Notes: generated from the sequence alone by a model not told the origin. Shown: positions 1-6,319, counted from the stretch's first letter. The stretch: DNA of 6,551 nt from Halovenus sp. (GCA_003551265.1 PUMG01000376.1:1-6551), one strand, 5' to 3'. Translations and numbers: made by a program.

Positions 1-801
1 CGTCAGATGATGCGCTACCGCACTGGCTTCGACGTCGGACATATCTTCATCACTCACACCCACGGCGACCACATCTTCGGACTTCCGGGACTCCTCCAGA
101 CCTGGGACTTTCAGGACCGCGAAAAACCCCTGCACATCCACACGCCGACCGGAACGAAACGACAGCTCGAAACCCTCCTCCGCGCTGCTGGCGAGTTCCC
201 TTCCTATCCACTACACGTCACTGAAGTCGAATCAGACACGGTTGTACTGGACCAGCCGGAGTACGAGGTCCGGACCGTGCCTGTCAACCACCAGACTCGC
301 GCCGTCGGATACGCGCTGGTCGAGCGAGACCGAAAAGGCAGATTCGACCGCGAGACGGCCGAAGACGAGTTCGGTATTCCGCCGGGACCGAAGTACTCGA
401 AACTGCACGCAGGAGAACCAGTCGAGCACGAGGGACAGACCATCTACCCGGACGACGTCGTCGGGCCACCGAGACCGGGACGGCGGTTCGTCTACACCGG
501 CGACACCCGGCCCGTCGGTGGCGTCGTCGAAGCCGCGACGGATGCAGATTTGCTCGTCCACGACAGCACCTTCGGCGAGGAACACCGCACACGGGCGCTC
601 GAAACGGCACACTCGACCGCACGGGAAGCCGGACAGGTCGCACAGGATGCTGGAGCGAAGCGACTGGCGCTGACGCACATCTCTACCCGGTACGCCGGAC
701 GGGCCGACGAACTGGCGGTCGAAGCGAGTCAGCGCTTCGACGGCGAGGTGTTCGTCGCTGCTGATGGGATGGATGTGTCCGTTCCCTACCCCGATGCGTA
801 G
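1..801 (+). CDS. rnz: Ribonuclease Z (tRNA 3' endonuclease), 5'-truncated by window edge
   Basis: RNase Z removes 3' trailers from tRNA precursors in the cytoplasm so that CCA can be added. It is a metallo-beta-lactamase-fold, two-zinc phosphodiesterase. The frame is open to the first base and reads RQMMR before the first Met codon. This matches the RQMMR that follows the first beta-strands in full RNase Z proteins, so the Met at position 7 is internal and roughly 40 N-terminal residues are missing. Visible family motifs are HTHGDH at 55-72 (zinc ligands and catalytic Asp), PVNH (zinc-side His), GIPPGPKYSKL (the PxKxxxL segment of the substrate region), YTGDTRP (bridging Asp), HDSTF, AHSTAREAG and LTHISTRY (last zinc-ligand His). 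The 266 visible residues plus the missing part fit the usual length of about 305-310. The stop TAG at 799-801 lies inside the 3' end of the convergent protease gene. Identification is secure; only the start is unknown. Confidence 0.95.
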   Translation, partial: RQMMRYRTGFDVGHIFITHTHGDHIFGLPGLLQTWDFQDREKPLHIHTPTGTKRQLETLLRAAGEFPSYPLHVTEVESDTVVLDQPEYEVRTVPVNHQTRAVGYALVERDRKGRFDRETAEDEFGIPPGPKYSKLHAGEPVEHEGQTIYPDDVVGPPRPGRRFVYTGDTRPVGGVVEAATDADLLVHDSTFGEEHRTRALETAHSTAREAGQVAQDAGAKRLALTHISTRYAGRADELAVEASQRFDGEVFVAADGMDVSVPYPDA

Positions 802-1928
802 GGATATCTGCTCTGGAGGATGTTGAATGCCGTCATGAGGTCCGTCCGGGAGATGAGACCCACGAGCGCCCCTCGCTCGTCAACGACCGGAAGCCGACCG
901 ATGTCGTGTTCGTGTAGCTCCCGCAAGGCGTCCATCGCATCTGTCGTTGGGGAGATACGTCGAACCTCGGTAGACATCACGTCTTCAACGTAGTAGGCGT
1001 CGCGCTCTTCGGGCCGAATCTCCCGGACGTCGTCGAGCGTCACCATCCCTACGAGGTCATCACGGTAGACGACAGGGTACCCGGTATGTCGTTCGGTGAA
1101 CATTCTCTCTATCAATTCGGCGACGGTCGTTTCGGGCGAGACAACGTGGAGGTTCTCTTTTCGTGTCATCACGTCGGCGACCGTGACGCCCTCGAACGTG
1201 GCTTTCATCACAGTCTGCTGGGCTTCACCGGCGGCGGCGATGTAGATGAAAAACGCGAGGAGAATCAGAATGATGTTCAGTGCGAGCACGCCGACCAGAC
1301 CGAGGACGAACGCGAAGAACTTGCCAATCTCGGCCGCCTGCTGTGTCGCCTGTGCGTGTGGTCGGCTCCGGGCCAGCAACGCCCGGAGCACTCGACCGCC
1401 GTCCATTGGGAACGCAGGGAGCATGTTGAAGACGGCGAGAACGATGTTGAGGAGCGCGAGATAGGCGAGCACGAACTGAACGGCATCAAGATCAGGGGGT
1501 GTCAGAAGAAATCCGGCGTAACACACGACTCCGACGGCGATGCTGACGAGCGGACCAGCAATCGCAATCCAGAACTCGTGACGCCAGTTCTCCGGCATCT
1601 CGGTGAACTGTGCGAGTCCGCCGAGCAGCCAGAGCGTAATCGACTCGATACCGTAGCCGTATCTAAGGGCGACCAGCGAGTGACCGAACTCGTGGAGTAA
1701 CACACCGACGAACAGGCCAAGGGCTGCGGCAAATCCAAGAACCCACGGCTCCCACTCGCCGTCGAGTGCCTGTGAGTCGATTTCGGTGGTGAAAATCTCG
1801 TTGAGAACGTCAGCCAGGAGGACGATGTCCCAGCCGATGATGACCGCGAACAGTGGCAGGACAATGAGAAACGTCCAGTGTAGCCTGATTGGAATACCGA
1901 ATGCGCTTGCGACCTGTATCCCTCGCAT
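786..1928 (-). CDS. M50-family site-2-type membrane metalloprotease with two CBS domains
   Basis: This is a predicted 380-residue polytopic intramembrane zinc protease of the SpoIVFB-like M50 group. Such enzymes cut membrane-embedded substrates such as anti-sigma factors or membrane regulators; the substrate here is unknown. The zinc motif HEFGH is at residues 79-83 within a hydrophobic helix, and the second motif LPAFPMDGGR (D176, third zinc ligand) is in place, so it should be active. Hydrophobic segments lie near residues 17-39, 61-88, 118-142, 149-172 and 202-233. Two CBS domains follow (about 250-310 and 314-372), each starting with a DVM motif; CBS pairs usually bind adenine nucleotides and would place a regulatory module in the cytoplasm. 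The ATG at 1926-1928 (MRGIQVASAFGIPIRLHW) is preferred. The frame stays open to an ATG at 2102, but the extra 58 residues are Arg/His-rich, lack family features and would overlap the upstream gene. A TATA-like box 27 nt upstream supports the short start. Its stop overlaps the rnz end by 16 bases. Confidence 0.93.
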   Translation of the reverse strand: MRGIQVASAFGIPIRLHWTFLIVLPLFAVIIGWDIVLLADVLNEIFTTEIDSQALDGEWEPWVLGFAAALGLFVGVLLHEFGHSLVALRYGYGIESITLWLLGGLAQFTEMPENWRHEFWIAIAGPLVSIAVGVVCYAGFLLTPPDLDAVQFVLAYLALLNIVLAVFNMLPAFPMDGGRVLRALLARSRPHAQATQQAAEIGKFFAFVLGLVGVLALNIILILLAFFIYIAAAGEAQQTVMKATFEGVTVADVMTRKENLHVVSPETTVAELIERMFTERHTGYPVVYRDDLVGMVTLDDVREIRPEERDAYYVEDVMSTEVRRISPTTDAMDALRELHEHDIGRLPVVDERGALVGLISRTDLMTAFNILQSRYPYASG

Positions 1929-1947
1929 GCGGTGACGTAAGGCCCGA

Positions 1948-1960
1948 CTATCCTTATCAG
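1948..1960 (-). promoter_or_regulatory. Putative TATA box of the protease gene
   Basis: Read on the minus strand this is CTGATAAGGATAG, an AT-rich block in a GC-rich gap, centred about 27 nt upstream of the ATG at 1928. In haloarchaea many transcripts are leaderless and their TATA box lies about this far from the start codon. The 83-nt gap (1929-2011) holds nothing else convincing and no T-rich terminator on the minus strand. Position and composition are observed; promoter activity is inferred. Confidence 0.45.
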
Positions 1961-2011
1961 TTGTTGGAAATGTGATCGACGTCCTGTTTGTCAGCCGTAC
2001 AATCGAGGGGC

Positions 2012-5000
2012 CTACGTCTCGTACGGCAACACGGTCTCGCCGGAGCGCCAGAACTCGACGATGGTCAACAGCACGCCCGTGTCGATGAGGTCGTCGCGCC
2101 ACCAGCCGATGGCGTCGACGAGTCCGTCCGTTTCGACAACGTAGTCTTCAGATGCTGCAGACCGGAGATGTGCACTGACGTGTTTCCCGTCGAGGTCAGT
2201 CTCATCAAAGACGTCGAAGTCGTCGTCGTTGACCGTCGAGGTGACGACGAGTTCCTCGTCATCTTCGAAGTTGCTCTCGGGGTCGGTGACGTCGTCAGAG
2301 GATATCCGGAGGTCCGTTCCGAGGGCGTCTGCGATGTCGTTCAGGTTGTCGAGGTGGTCTGCTTCTGCCCGCGCGGAGCCGAACAGCACGACGACTCCAC
2401 CGTTGTCGGTGAAGCTGTCGAGTTCGTCGAGTTCGTCCTGTGTGAACGGCTCTGCTGGCGGCGTGACCACGACCGCTCGCGGCTGGATTGGCTCAGCAGG
2501 CAGCGTCGTGGGAAGGTCGTTGACCTGCCGCAGTCGCGTCCCGGCGCCCTCGAGATAGCGCAGGAAGTACTGACAGCGTTCGAGCGAAATCGACCCAGCG
2601 GCGTTGAACTGGCCGTGTCCGCCCTCCAGCAACACCGGTCCGATGTCTGATGAGTGTTCGTCGATGAGGTTCGCCACCAGCGGGAAGTTCTGGTGGTCGT
2701 CACCCACGGGTGGAAACTCCTCGTCGTCGCCGTCCTCGTCGAACTCCTCGCGAATAGCAAGCCCGCCGATGACGACGACGCCTGCGTCCTCGTCGGCAGC
2801 CACCAGCGGGATGTCGCTCTCGGGGTCGCCGTCTCGTTCTGCGGTGTCGCTCGCGTAGACGACTACCTCGTCGTCAGCCGGGTCGCCGTTCGTCGTGGTG
2901 ATTGCCTTCGGTCGTGGGAGGAATACGTCTTCCACCGGTTCGTTTCGGACCTCTTCGAGGCCCGGGAAATCGACGGCGTCCCAGACCCGCGTTCCGTCCG
3001 TGACAGCCGCCTCTTCCAGTGCGGCCCACTCGTCGTGTTTCGAAAAACCCGAGGAGTAGATTCGAGCGTACCCCTCTTCGACCGTCTCACGGTTGTAGTC
3101 CACGTCGAAGTCGCCGTCATCGAAGTCCGGCTGGAACTCGTCGTCGTCGTAATACATGTACATCAGGAGCCGACCAAAATTCCCACGGAGAGGTTCGGCC
3201 TCGTCGAAGACCATCCGCACGTGGCGACCGTCGATGTTCTCCTCGCCCGGGTCGGCGTCGTCAGGTGCCATCAGATCCATCGAGAAGTCCGTCGCTTCGC
3301 TGCCCCACGTATCGAGATGGTCTTCCTCGTCGTTCTCGATGCCGAACCACTCCTCGGGGTCGTTCTCCGCAGCTCCCGTCTCGGCCGTATCGATGCCGAT
3401 GTGTCGGATAACCTCACGGTAGCCGTAGGTGCTGTCGAACTCGACCTCGAACGTGTCGCCGTCGAACACCCGAACGACCTTGCCGAAGTACTCCTCGTTA
3501 CTGTCAAACTCGATTGCGATGGCGTTCTCCCGCTCATCGAAGAGTTCGTCTTCGTCGTCGTAGTTCGCCGTCGCCACGTCAAACTCCGGTCCGGCGTTGT
3601 TCTCCTCGTCGTTCACCTGGTCGCTGTTGAACCGGAACGCGAGGTCGAGGTGGTCTGCGATGTCGTTCAGGTTCTCTGTCTCGTCGTGACCGCCGAAGTC
3701 TGACTGGTCGAACAGGAACACAGCACCGTCGCTGCCGACGAAGTCTTCGAGTTCCTCGAGTTCGGCCGATGTGAACGAATCCGATGGCGACGTGACGACG
3801 ACCGCGTCGGCATCCGGTAACCCAATAGTTCCAACGCCGTCGAACACGTCGAATCCCTCGTTGAAGTTCGTCGTCGTCGGGACGAACGAGACTCCGTCGT
3901 TGTTCTCGTCGTCTTCGACCTGGTCCGGATTGAACGCGAACGCGAGGTCGAGATGGTCGGCAATATCGTTCAGGTTGTCAGTCTCCTCGTTTGTGAACTC
4001 GGATTCGTCGAACAGGAACACTGCACCGCCGTCGGTGACGTGAGCGTCGAGCGCATCCAGTTCGTCGGTCGTAAACGAGTCCGATGGTGAGGCAATCGCG
4101 ACCACATCGGCCTCTTCTATCCTCCCATCGTCGTCATCACCGTTATCGTCATCATCTCCGAAAAAGTTGGGGAACGCGTCGTCGTTGAAGTGACTCGTTC
4201 GGGGGATGAACGGCGCGAACCCGCTGTTATCCTCGTCTTCGACCTGGTCGCTGTTGAACCGGAGATTCGCACCGACCGCGTTGAGAATATCGTTGAGCAC
4301 GTCCGTCGAATCCCCTTCGAAATCCGCGGTGTCGTGGAGGAACAGCGCGCCGCCGTCGTCGTTGACGAACGTCTCGAGCGCGTCGAGTTCGTCGCTCGTG
4401 AAATCGTCGAGGTCGTCGTCGTCGCTCGCAACCATGACCGCATCAGCGTCACCGAGCGCATCCTCGAAGTCCTCGGTGATTGCCTCGACATCGAAACCAC
4501 GGTCGCTCGCTGCCGATTCGAGCTGTGAAAAGTCGTCGAGCGTGAGGTTCTGGCCATGAGTTTCGTCGTATTTGACCGTTCCTGTCCCGTCGAGACGGTC
4601 CTCCCAGACATTCACCAGAAACGTCCGGTTGTGATCCTCTTCGCTGTCATCCGGTCCCAGTTCAGACCCGATTGCGACGACGCCGCCGTCGACGCCGACC
4701 AGCGGAATGTCCGGTCCTTCTCCTGGGTCGTCCTCTTCGTCACGGTACTCGTCGCTGTTGGTGTAGGCCGTCTCTTCCGCCCATACGGCGACCCTGTCGT
4801 CGTCAGTGAGGGGTTCTCCGTCCTCGTCGAGCACGCTTGCCGTCGAAAAGAACTCGAGTTCGTCGACGCCCGCCCCGGCGAGTCGGTCGCTGCTGGATTC
4901 GACGTCCAGTTCACCCTCGACGGTGACGGGGTCGGCATCGCCTTCGAGCGTGATTTCTGGCGTCTCGTCCTCCACTGGGTTCTCGATACCGTCGATTTCG

Positions 5001-6319
5001 ACGATAACGGGACCAGCAACGTCGGTCTGTGCCTGTCCGGAGAGATTGAACGTCGCCTCCGACCCGCTGTACTCTCCCTGGTTGACGCTAATCTCCGAGG
5101 TGTCCTCTCCACTTGCGAGCGTCCGAGTCATCGTCACTGTGATGTCGTCCTGGTCGAGGCCATCGAGACTCGCACCGTCGTACGACACGGTTATCTGGTC
5201 GACTTCGTCACCGTCGTTACCGGACTCACCGAACTCGACACCGGTGAGGTGCCATGTGTGGCGTGAGGTGTCTCCCGCTGTTGCAGGGTCGGCCGACAGC
5301 ACACCTGCTGTCAGTTCGTCACCCGAACTCACGAAGTCGTATCCCTCGCTCTCGATAGCGTCTGCGAACTCGGTGAACTTCGAGGAGTCATAGAACGTGT
5401 CGTGAGCGTCGTCCCACACCAGCGTCCCAGACTCGCCGACCGTCTTCTCCAGCAGATTCAGTGCGAACTGCTCGCTGTTCTGTGTTATTTCCCCGTCTTC
5501 GAGGAGTTCCGGCGTGCCGAAACCGACGACGCCCCCGTCTTTCGAAACCAGTGGGATGTCCTCGTCCTCGTAGATGAACGCGCCGTCGTCCTCGTCGTCG
5601 ACGTTCTCTGCGGTCGGTTCAGCCCAGACCACGACGTGTGCGGGGTCCGTCAATGGGTCATCACCCGACGGCGCAACCTGACTCGCTGTCGACGGGAACT
5701 GGAGTGCTGCGCTCCCGAGCAGGTCTGCGCTCGCGCGGAGGTCGTACCCCTCGTCCGACGCGTATGCGCGGAACGATTCGTAGCTATCCAGCGTCCAGAA
5801 CTGACCGTGACCCTCGTCCCACGCGACGAGTGTCTCCTCGTCCGCGTCTATCAACTCGTCGAACAGGTTCACCATGAACTGCTCGTTGCCGTGGTCGAAC
5901 CCGCCATTACCGTCGCTGACGAACTCGGTGCTGCCGAAACCGACGACGGGACTGTCGGGGTCTTTCGACACCAGCGGTACGTCGTTGTCGGTGTACTCGA
6001 CGAACACCGGTCCAGACTCTGTTTCGAAGTTGAACGCAGTCGGCTCCGTCCGAATCAGTGCTACATCGTCGTCTTCCAGTTCCGTCTCGTCCGGTGCTAT
6101 CTGGCTGCCCGGCGAGTAAAACGAGAGCGAGCCCAGCGTCTCGTCGCCATCCGCTAGATTCGCTCCCGTCGCAGTGGTTGGCTGATCCGGAGTCTGTGCC
6201 TCCGAACCCGATGCATTGCCTGCTGCCACGCTCGCAACTAGCGCGGCGGCAGCCGTTCCAAGAAATTGTCGTCTGGTACTCACACCCTCTTTTTGCCCAT
6301 TATTACCCTGTTGGGGCAT
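2012..6319 (-). CDS. Tat-exported modular nuclease: SNase domain within GATase1-like/DUF4350-type half-domain repeats
   Basis: This 1435-residue, extremely acidic protein carries a twin-arginine signal (STRRQFLG, residues 14-21) and one staphylococcal-nuclease-like domain (about 942-1117) with its catalytic residues conserved. The predicted role is hydrolysis of nucleic acid outside the cell. The rest is a scaffold of repeated modules. Module A occurs at about 65-200, 201-335, 487-615 and 1136-1268; module B at about 625-715, 736-830, 836-930 and 1279-1380. An Ig-like beta region lies at about 350-475, an acidic linker at 716-735 and a Trp/Arg hairpin at 1398-1428. A plus B resembles a GATase1-like/DUF4350 (GIFT-type) domain but lacks a nucleophile Cys; I see only one Cys in the whole protein (C1249). 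Signal peptide and acidity point to the cell surface or medium. I know of a secreted SNase-like protein in Haloferax volcanii linked to growth on extracellular DNA, but I cannot claim orthology. The ATG start is supported by a TATA-like box 26 nt upstream; a GTG at codon 13 is a weaker alternative. Exact substrate and ligands are unknown. Confidence 0.88.
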   Translation of the reverse strand: MPQQGNNGQKEGVSTRRQFLGTAAAALVASVAAGNASGSEAQTPDQPTTATGANLADGDETLGSLSFYSPGSQIAPDETELEDDDVALIRTEPTAFNFETESGPVFVEYTDNDVPLVSKDPDSPVVGFGSTEFVSDGNGGFDHGNEQFMVNLFDELIDADEETLVAWDEGHGQFWTLDSYESFRAYASDEGYDLRASADLLGSAALQFPSTASQVAPSGDDPLTDPAHVVVWAEPTAENVDDEDDGAFIYEDEDIPLVSKDGGVVGFGTPELLEDGEITQNSEQFALNLLEKTVGESGTLVWDDAHDTFYDSSKFTEFADAIESEGYDFVSSGDELTAGVLSADPATAGDTSRHTWHLTGVEFGESGNDGDEVDQITVSYDGASLDGLDQDDITVTMTRTLASGEDTSEISVNQGEYSGSEATFNLSGQAQTDVAGPVIVEIDGIENPVEDETPEITLEGDADPVTVEGELDVESSSDRLAGAGVDELEFFSTASVLDEDGEPLTDDDRVAVWAEETAYTNSDEYRDEEDDPGEGPDIPLVGVDGGVVAIGSELGPDDSEEDHNRTFLVNVWEDRLDGTGTVKYDETHGQNLTLDDFSQLESAASDRGFDVEAITEDFEDALGDADAVMVASDDDDLDDFTSDELDALETFVNDDGGALFLHDTADFEGDSTDVLNDILNAVGANLRFNSDQVEDEDNSGFAPFIPRTSHFNDDAFPNFFGDDDDNGDDDDGRIEEADVVAIASPSDSFTTDELDALDAHVTDGGAVFLFDESEFTNEETDNLNDIADHLDLAFAFNPDQVEDDENNDGVSFVPTTTNFNEGFDVFDGVGTIGLPDADAVVVTSPSDSFTSAELEELEDFVGSDGAVFLFDQSDFGGHDETENLNDIADHLDLAFRFNSDQVNDEENNAGPEFDVATANYDDEDELFDERENAIAIEFDSNEEYFGKVVRVFDGDTFEVEFDSTYGYREVIRHIGIDTAETGAAENDPEEWFGIENDEEDHLDTWGSEATDFSMDLMAPDDADPGEENIDGRHVRMVFDEAEPLRGNFGRLLMYMYYDDDEFQPDFDDGDFDVDYNRETVEEGYARIYSSGFSKHDEWAALEEAAVTDGTRVWDAVDFPGLEEVRNEPVEDVFLPRPKAITTTNGDPADDEVVVYASDTAERDGDPESDIPLVAADEDAGVVVIGGLAIREEFDEDGDDEEFPPVGDDHQNFPLVANLIDEHSSDIGPVLLEGGHGQFNAAGSISLERCQYFLRYLEGAGTRLRQVNDLPTTLPAEPIQPRAVVVTPPAEPFTQDELDELDSFTDNGGVVVLFGSARAEADHLDNLNDIADALGTDLRISSDDVTDPESNFEDDEELVVTSTVNDDDFDVFDETDLDGKHVSAHLRSAASEDYVVETDGLVDAIGWWRDDLIDTGVLLTIVEFWRSGETVLPYET
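2036..2128 (-). other. C-terminal Trp/Arg helical hairpin (residues 1398-1428), dockerin-like
   Basis: The tail has two similar helices: LVDAIGWWRDD, then IDTGVLLTIVEFWRSGE, each ending in a W-R pair. Tails of this 'xLLxxIxxWRxG' type end many haloarchaeal secreted proteins and resemble a degenerate dockerin-type or anchoring hairpin. No transmembrane helix or PGF motif is present, so covalent archaeosortase anchoring is not indicated. The attachment role is inferred. Confidence 0.45.
2180..2914 (-). other. A4-B4 complete GATase1-like/DUF4350-type unit (residues 1136-1380)
   Basis: A second complete A-B pair lies after the nuclease domain. A4 has SDIPLVAAD, VVVIGG and EGGHGQF (E1232-F1238). 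The only Cys (C1249) follows 14 residues after that His, in a helix rather than a nucleophile elbow. B4 has RAVVVTPPAEPFTQDELDEL, GGVVVLFG, LDNLNDIADALG and ISSDDVTDPESN. B4 is less acidic and less like B2/B3, which suggests an older copy. Its position shows that the SNase domain sits between B3 and A4, at a boundary between modules. Confidence 0.6.
2969..3496 (-). other. Staphylococcal-nuclease-like (thermonuclease) domain (residues 942-1117)
   Basis: This is the presumed catalytic domain; the family hydrolyses DNA and RNA with Ca2+. The stretch VVRVFDGDTFEVEF aligns with the first strands of staphylococcal nuclease (D953 and D955 matching D19 and D21). IRHIGIDTAET supplies R972, D977, T978 and E980 (matching R35, D40, T41, E43), and GNFGRLLMYMYYD supplies R1050 (matching R87). 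ETVEEGYARIY fits the helix that follows in the family. An acidic insertion of about 20 residues lies after E980, and a longer Asp-rich loop (1057-1073) follows the R1050 strand; both are plausible halophilic additions. All catalytic positions I can align are kept, so activity is expected. Confidence 0.85.
3530..4114 (-). repeat. Tandem B modules B2 and B3 (residues 736-830 and 836-930), 100-residue period
   Basis: These are the two most similar copies. SPSDSFT occurs at 744-750 and 844-850, GAVFLFD ends at 771 and 871, NLNDIADHLDLAF follows in both, and FNxDQVxDxENN closes each. The similarity persists in DNA: the 14-base block tcgaacaggaacac occurs at 3708-3721 and 4008-4021, exactly 300 bases apart, and tcgttcaggtt at 3663 and 3966, 303 apart, because B3 has one extra residue between them. 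Neither copy has its own A partner. Together they look like a comparatively recent in-frame tandem duplication. Confidence 0.8.
4124..4159 (-). other. Acidic linker GDDDDNGDDDDG (residues 721-732)
   Basis: A near-symmetrical Asp run sits between B1 and B2. Such runs are common in haloarchaeal secreted proteins as flexible, salt-tolerant linkers; calcium binding is possible but not shown by the sequence alone. Confidence 0.7.
4175..4861 (-). other. A3-B1 complete GATase1-like/DUF4350-type unit (residues 487-715)
   Basis: A3 carries DIPLVGVDGGVVAIGS and YDETHGQN (D585-N591). It is followed by B1 with ADAVMVAS, FTSDELDALETFV, GGALFLHD, VLNDI and FNSDQVEDEDN. The order is a strand with DExHGQ, a helix, then a strand with 'adavvva', an FT..EL helix and a GG-strand. 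It resembles the alpha/beta layout of DUF4350/GIFT-like domains related to class-I glutamine amidotransferases. B1 is the most diverged of the first three B copies. No Cys lies at the nucleophile-elbow position, so binding rather than amidotransferase chemistry is expected. Confidence 0.6.
4895..5272 (-). other. Ig-like/beta-sandwich domain of the mosaic nuclease (residues 350-475)
   Basis: Residues from about 350 change character: alternating strands rich in Thr, Ser and Val (HTWHLTGVEF, DQITVSYDG, DDITVTMTR, EATFNLSG, GPVIVEIDGIENP). Segments of this kind, ending with a 'V.VDGIENP'-type strand, recur in haloarchaeal surface and secreted proteins and look like a beta-sandwich spacer or adhesion domain. 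The fold is inferred from strand pattern only. It separates the A1-A2 pair from the A3-B1 unit. Confidence 0.55.
5315..6127 (-). repeat. Tandem A modules A1 and A2 (residues 65-200 and 201-335)
   Basis: Two adjacent copies of module A. Shared landmarks are an opening SQ(I/V)AP segment, TEPTA/AEPTA, D-(V/I)-PLVSKD followed by VVGFG, an N-E-Q-F-x-x-N-L segment, and a TLV-W-D-(E/D) strand ending in a conserved His (H171, H306; 135 residues apart), then a GYD near the end. A1 has the full DEGHGQF; A2 has DDAHDTF, so the Gly-Gln is lost and A2 may have changed function. Neither copy is followed by a B module, so they look like amino-terminal halves of the A-B domain standing alone. This comes from visual alignment of the translation. 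Confidence 0.75.
6197..6319 (-). other. Twin-arginine (Tat) signal peptide, residues 1-41
   Basis: An N-region with the Tat motif STRRQFLG (residues 14-21) is followed by an Ala/Val-rich hydrophobic stretch (22-33). SEA at residues 39-41 offers an AxA-like signal peptidase site. There is no lipobox Cys, so this is not the lipoprotein type common in haloarchaea, and export of a free protein is expected. The 'RRQFLG' form is typical of haloarchaeal Tat substrates, which fold (and can load metal) before export. Confidence 0.88.

Noticed and set aside
1086..1700. Plus-strand open frame of 204 codons opposite the protease.
   Set aside because: It has no recognisable motif and lies wholly antisense to a well-supported M50 protease with intact catalytic motifs.
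1994..2027. Inverted repeat GCCGTAC / GTACGGC with a 20-base loop spanning the stop codon of the mosaic nuclease gene, considered as a terminator.
   Set aside because: The stem is only 7 bp, the loop is long, half of it lies inside the coding region and no T-rich tract follows on the minus strand.
1929..2102. Amino-terminal extension of the protease to an ATG at 2102 (58 extra residues).
   Set aside because: The added residues are Arg/His-rich with no family features, they overlap the 3' end of the upstream gene, and a TATA-like box sits at the right distance from the ATG at 1928.
2654..3703. Long plus-strand open frame of 349 codons opposite the mosaic nuclease gene.
   Set aside because: It is an antisense shadow of GC-rich Asp/Glu codons (gac/gag read backwards give Val/Leu/Ser/Arg-rich text). 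It has no domain and its composition is unlike a haloarchaeal protein. The same applies to other plus-strand frames across 1988-6321.
2012..6319. CRISPR-like or simple-sequence repeat from the many cgtcgt/tcgtcg runs.
   Set aside because: They are codon repeats for Asp and Glu on the minus strand (gac/gat and gag), with no regular repeat-spacer spacing. The real periodicity is the protein modules described above.
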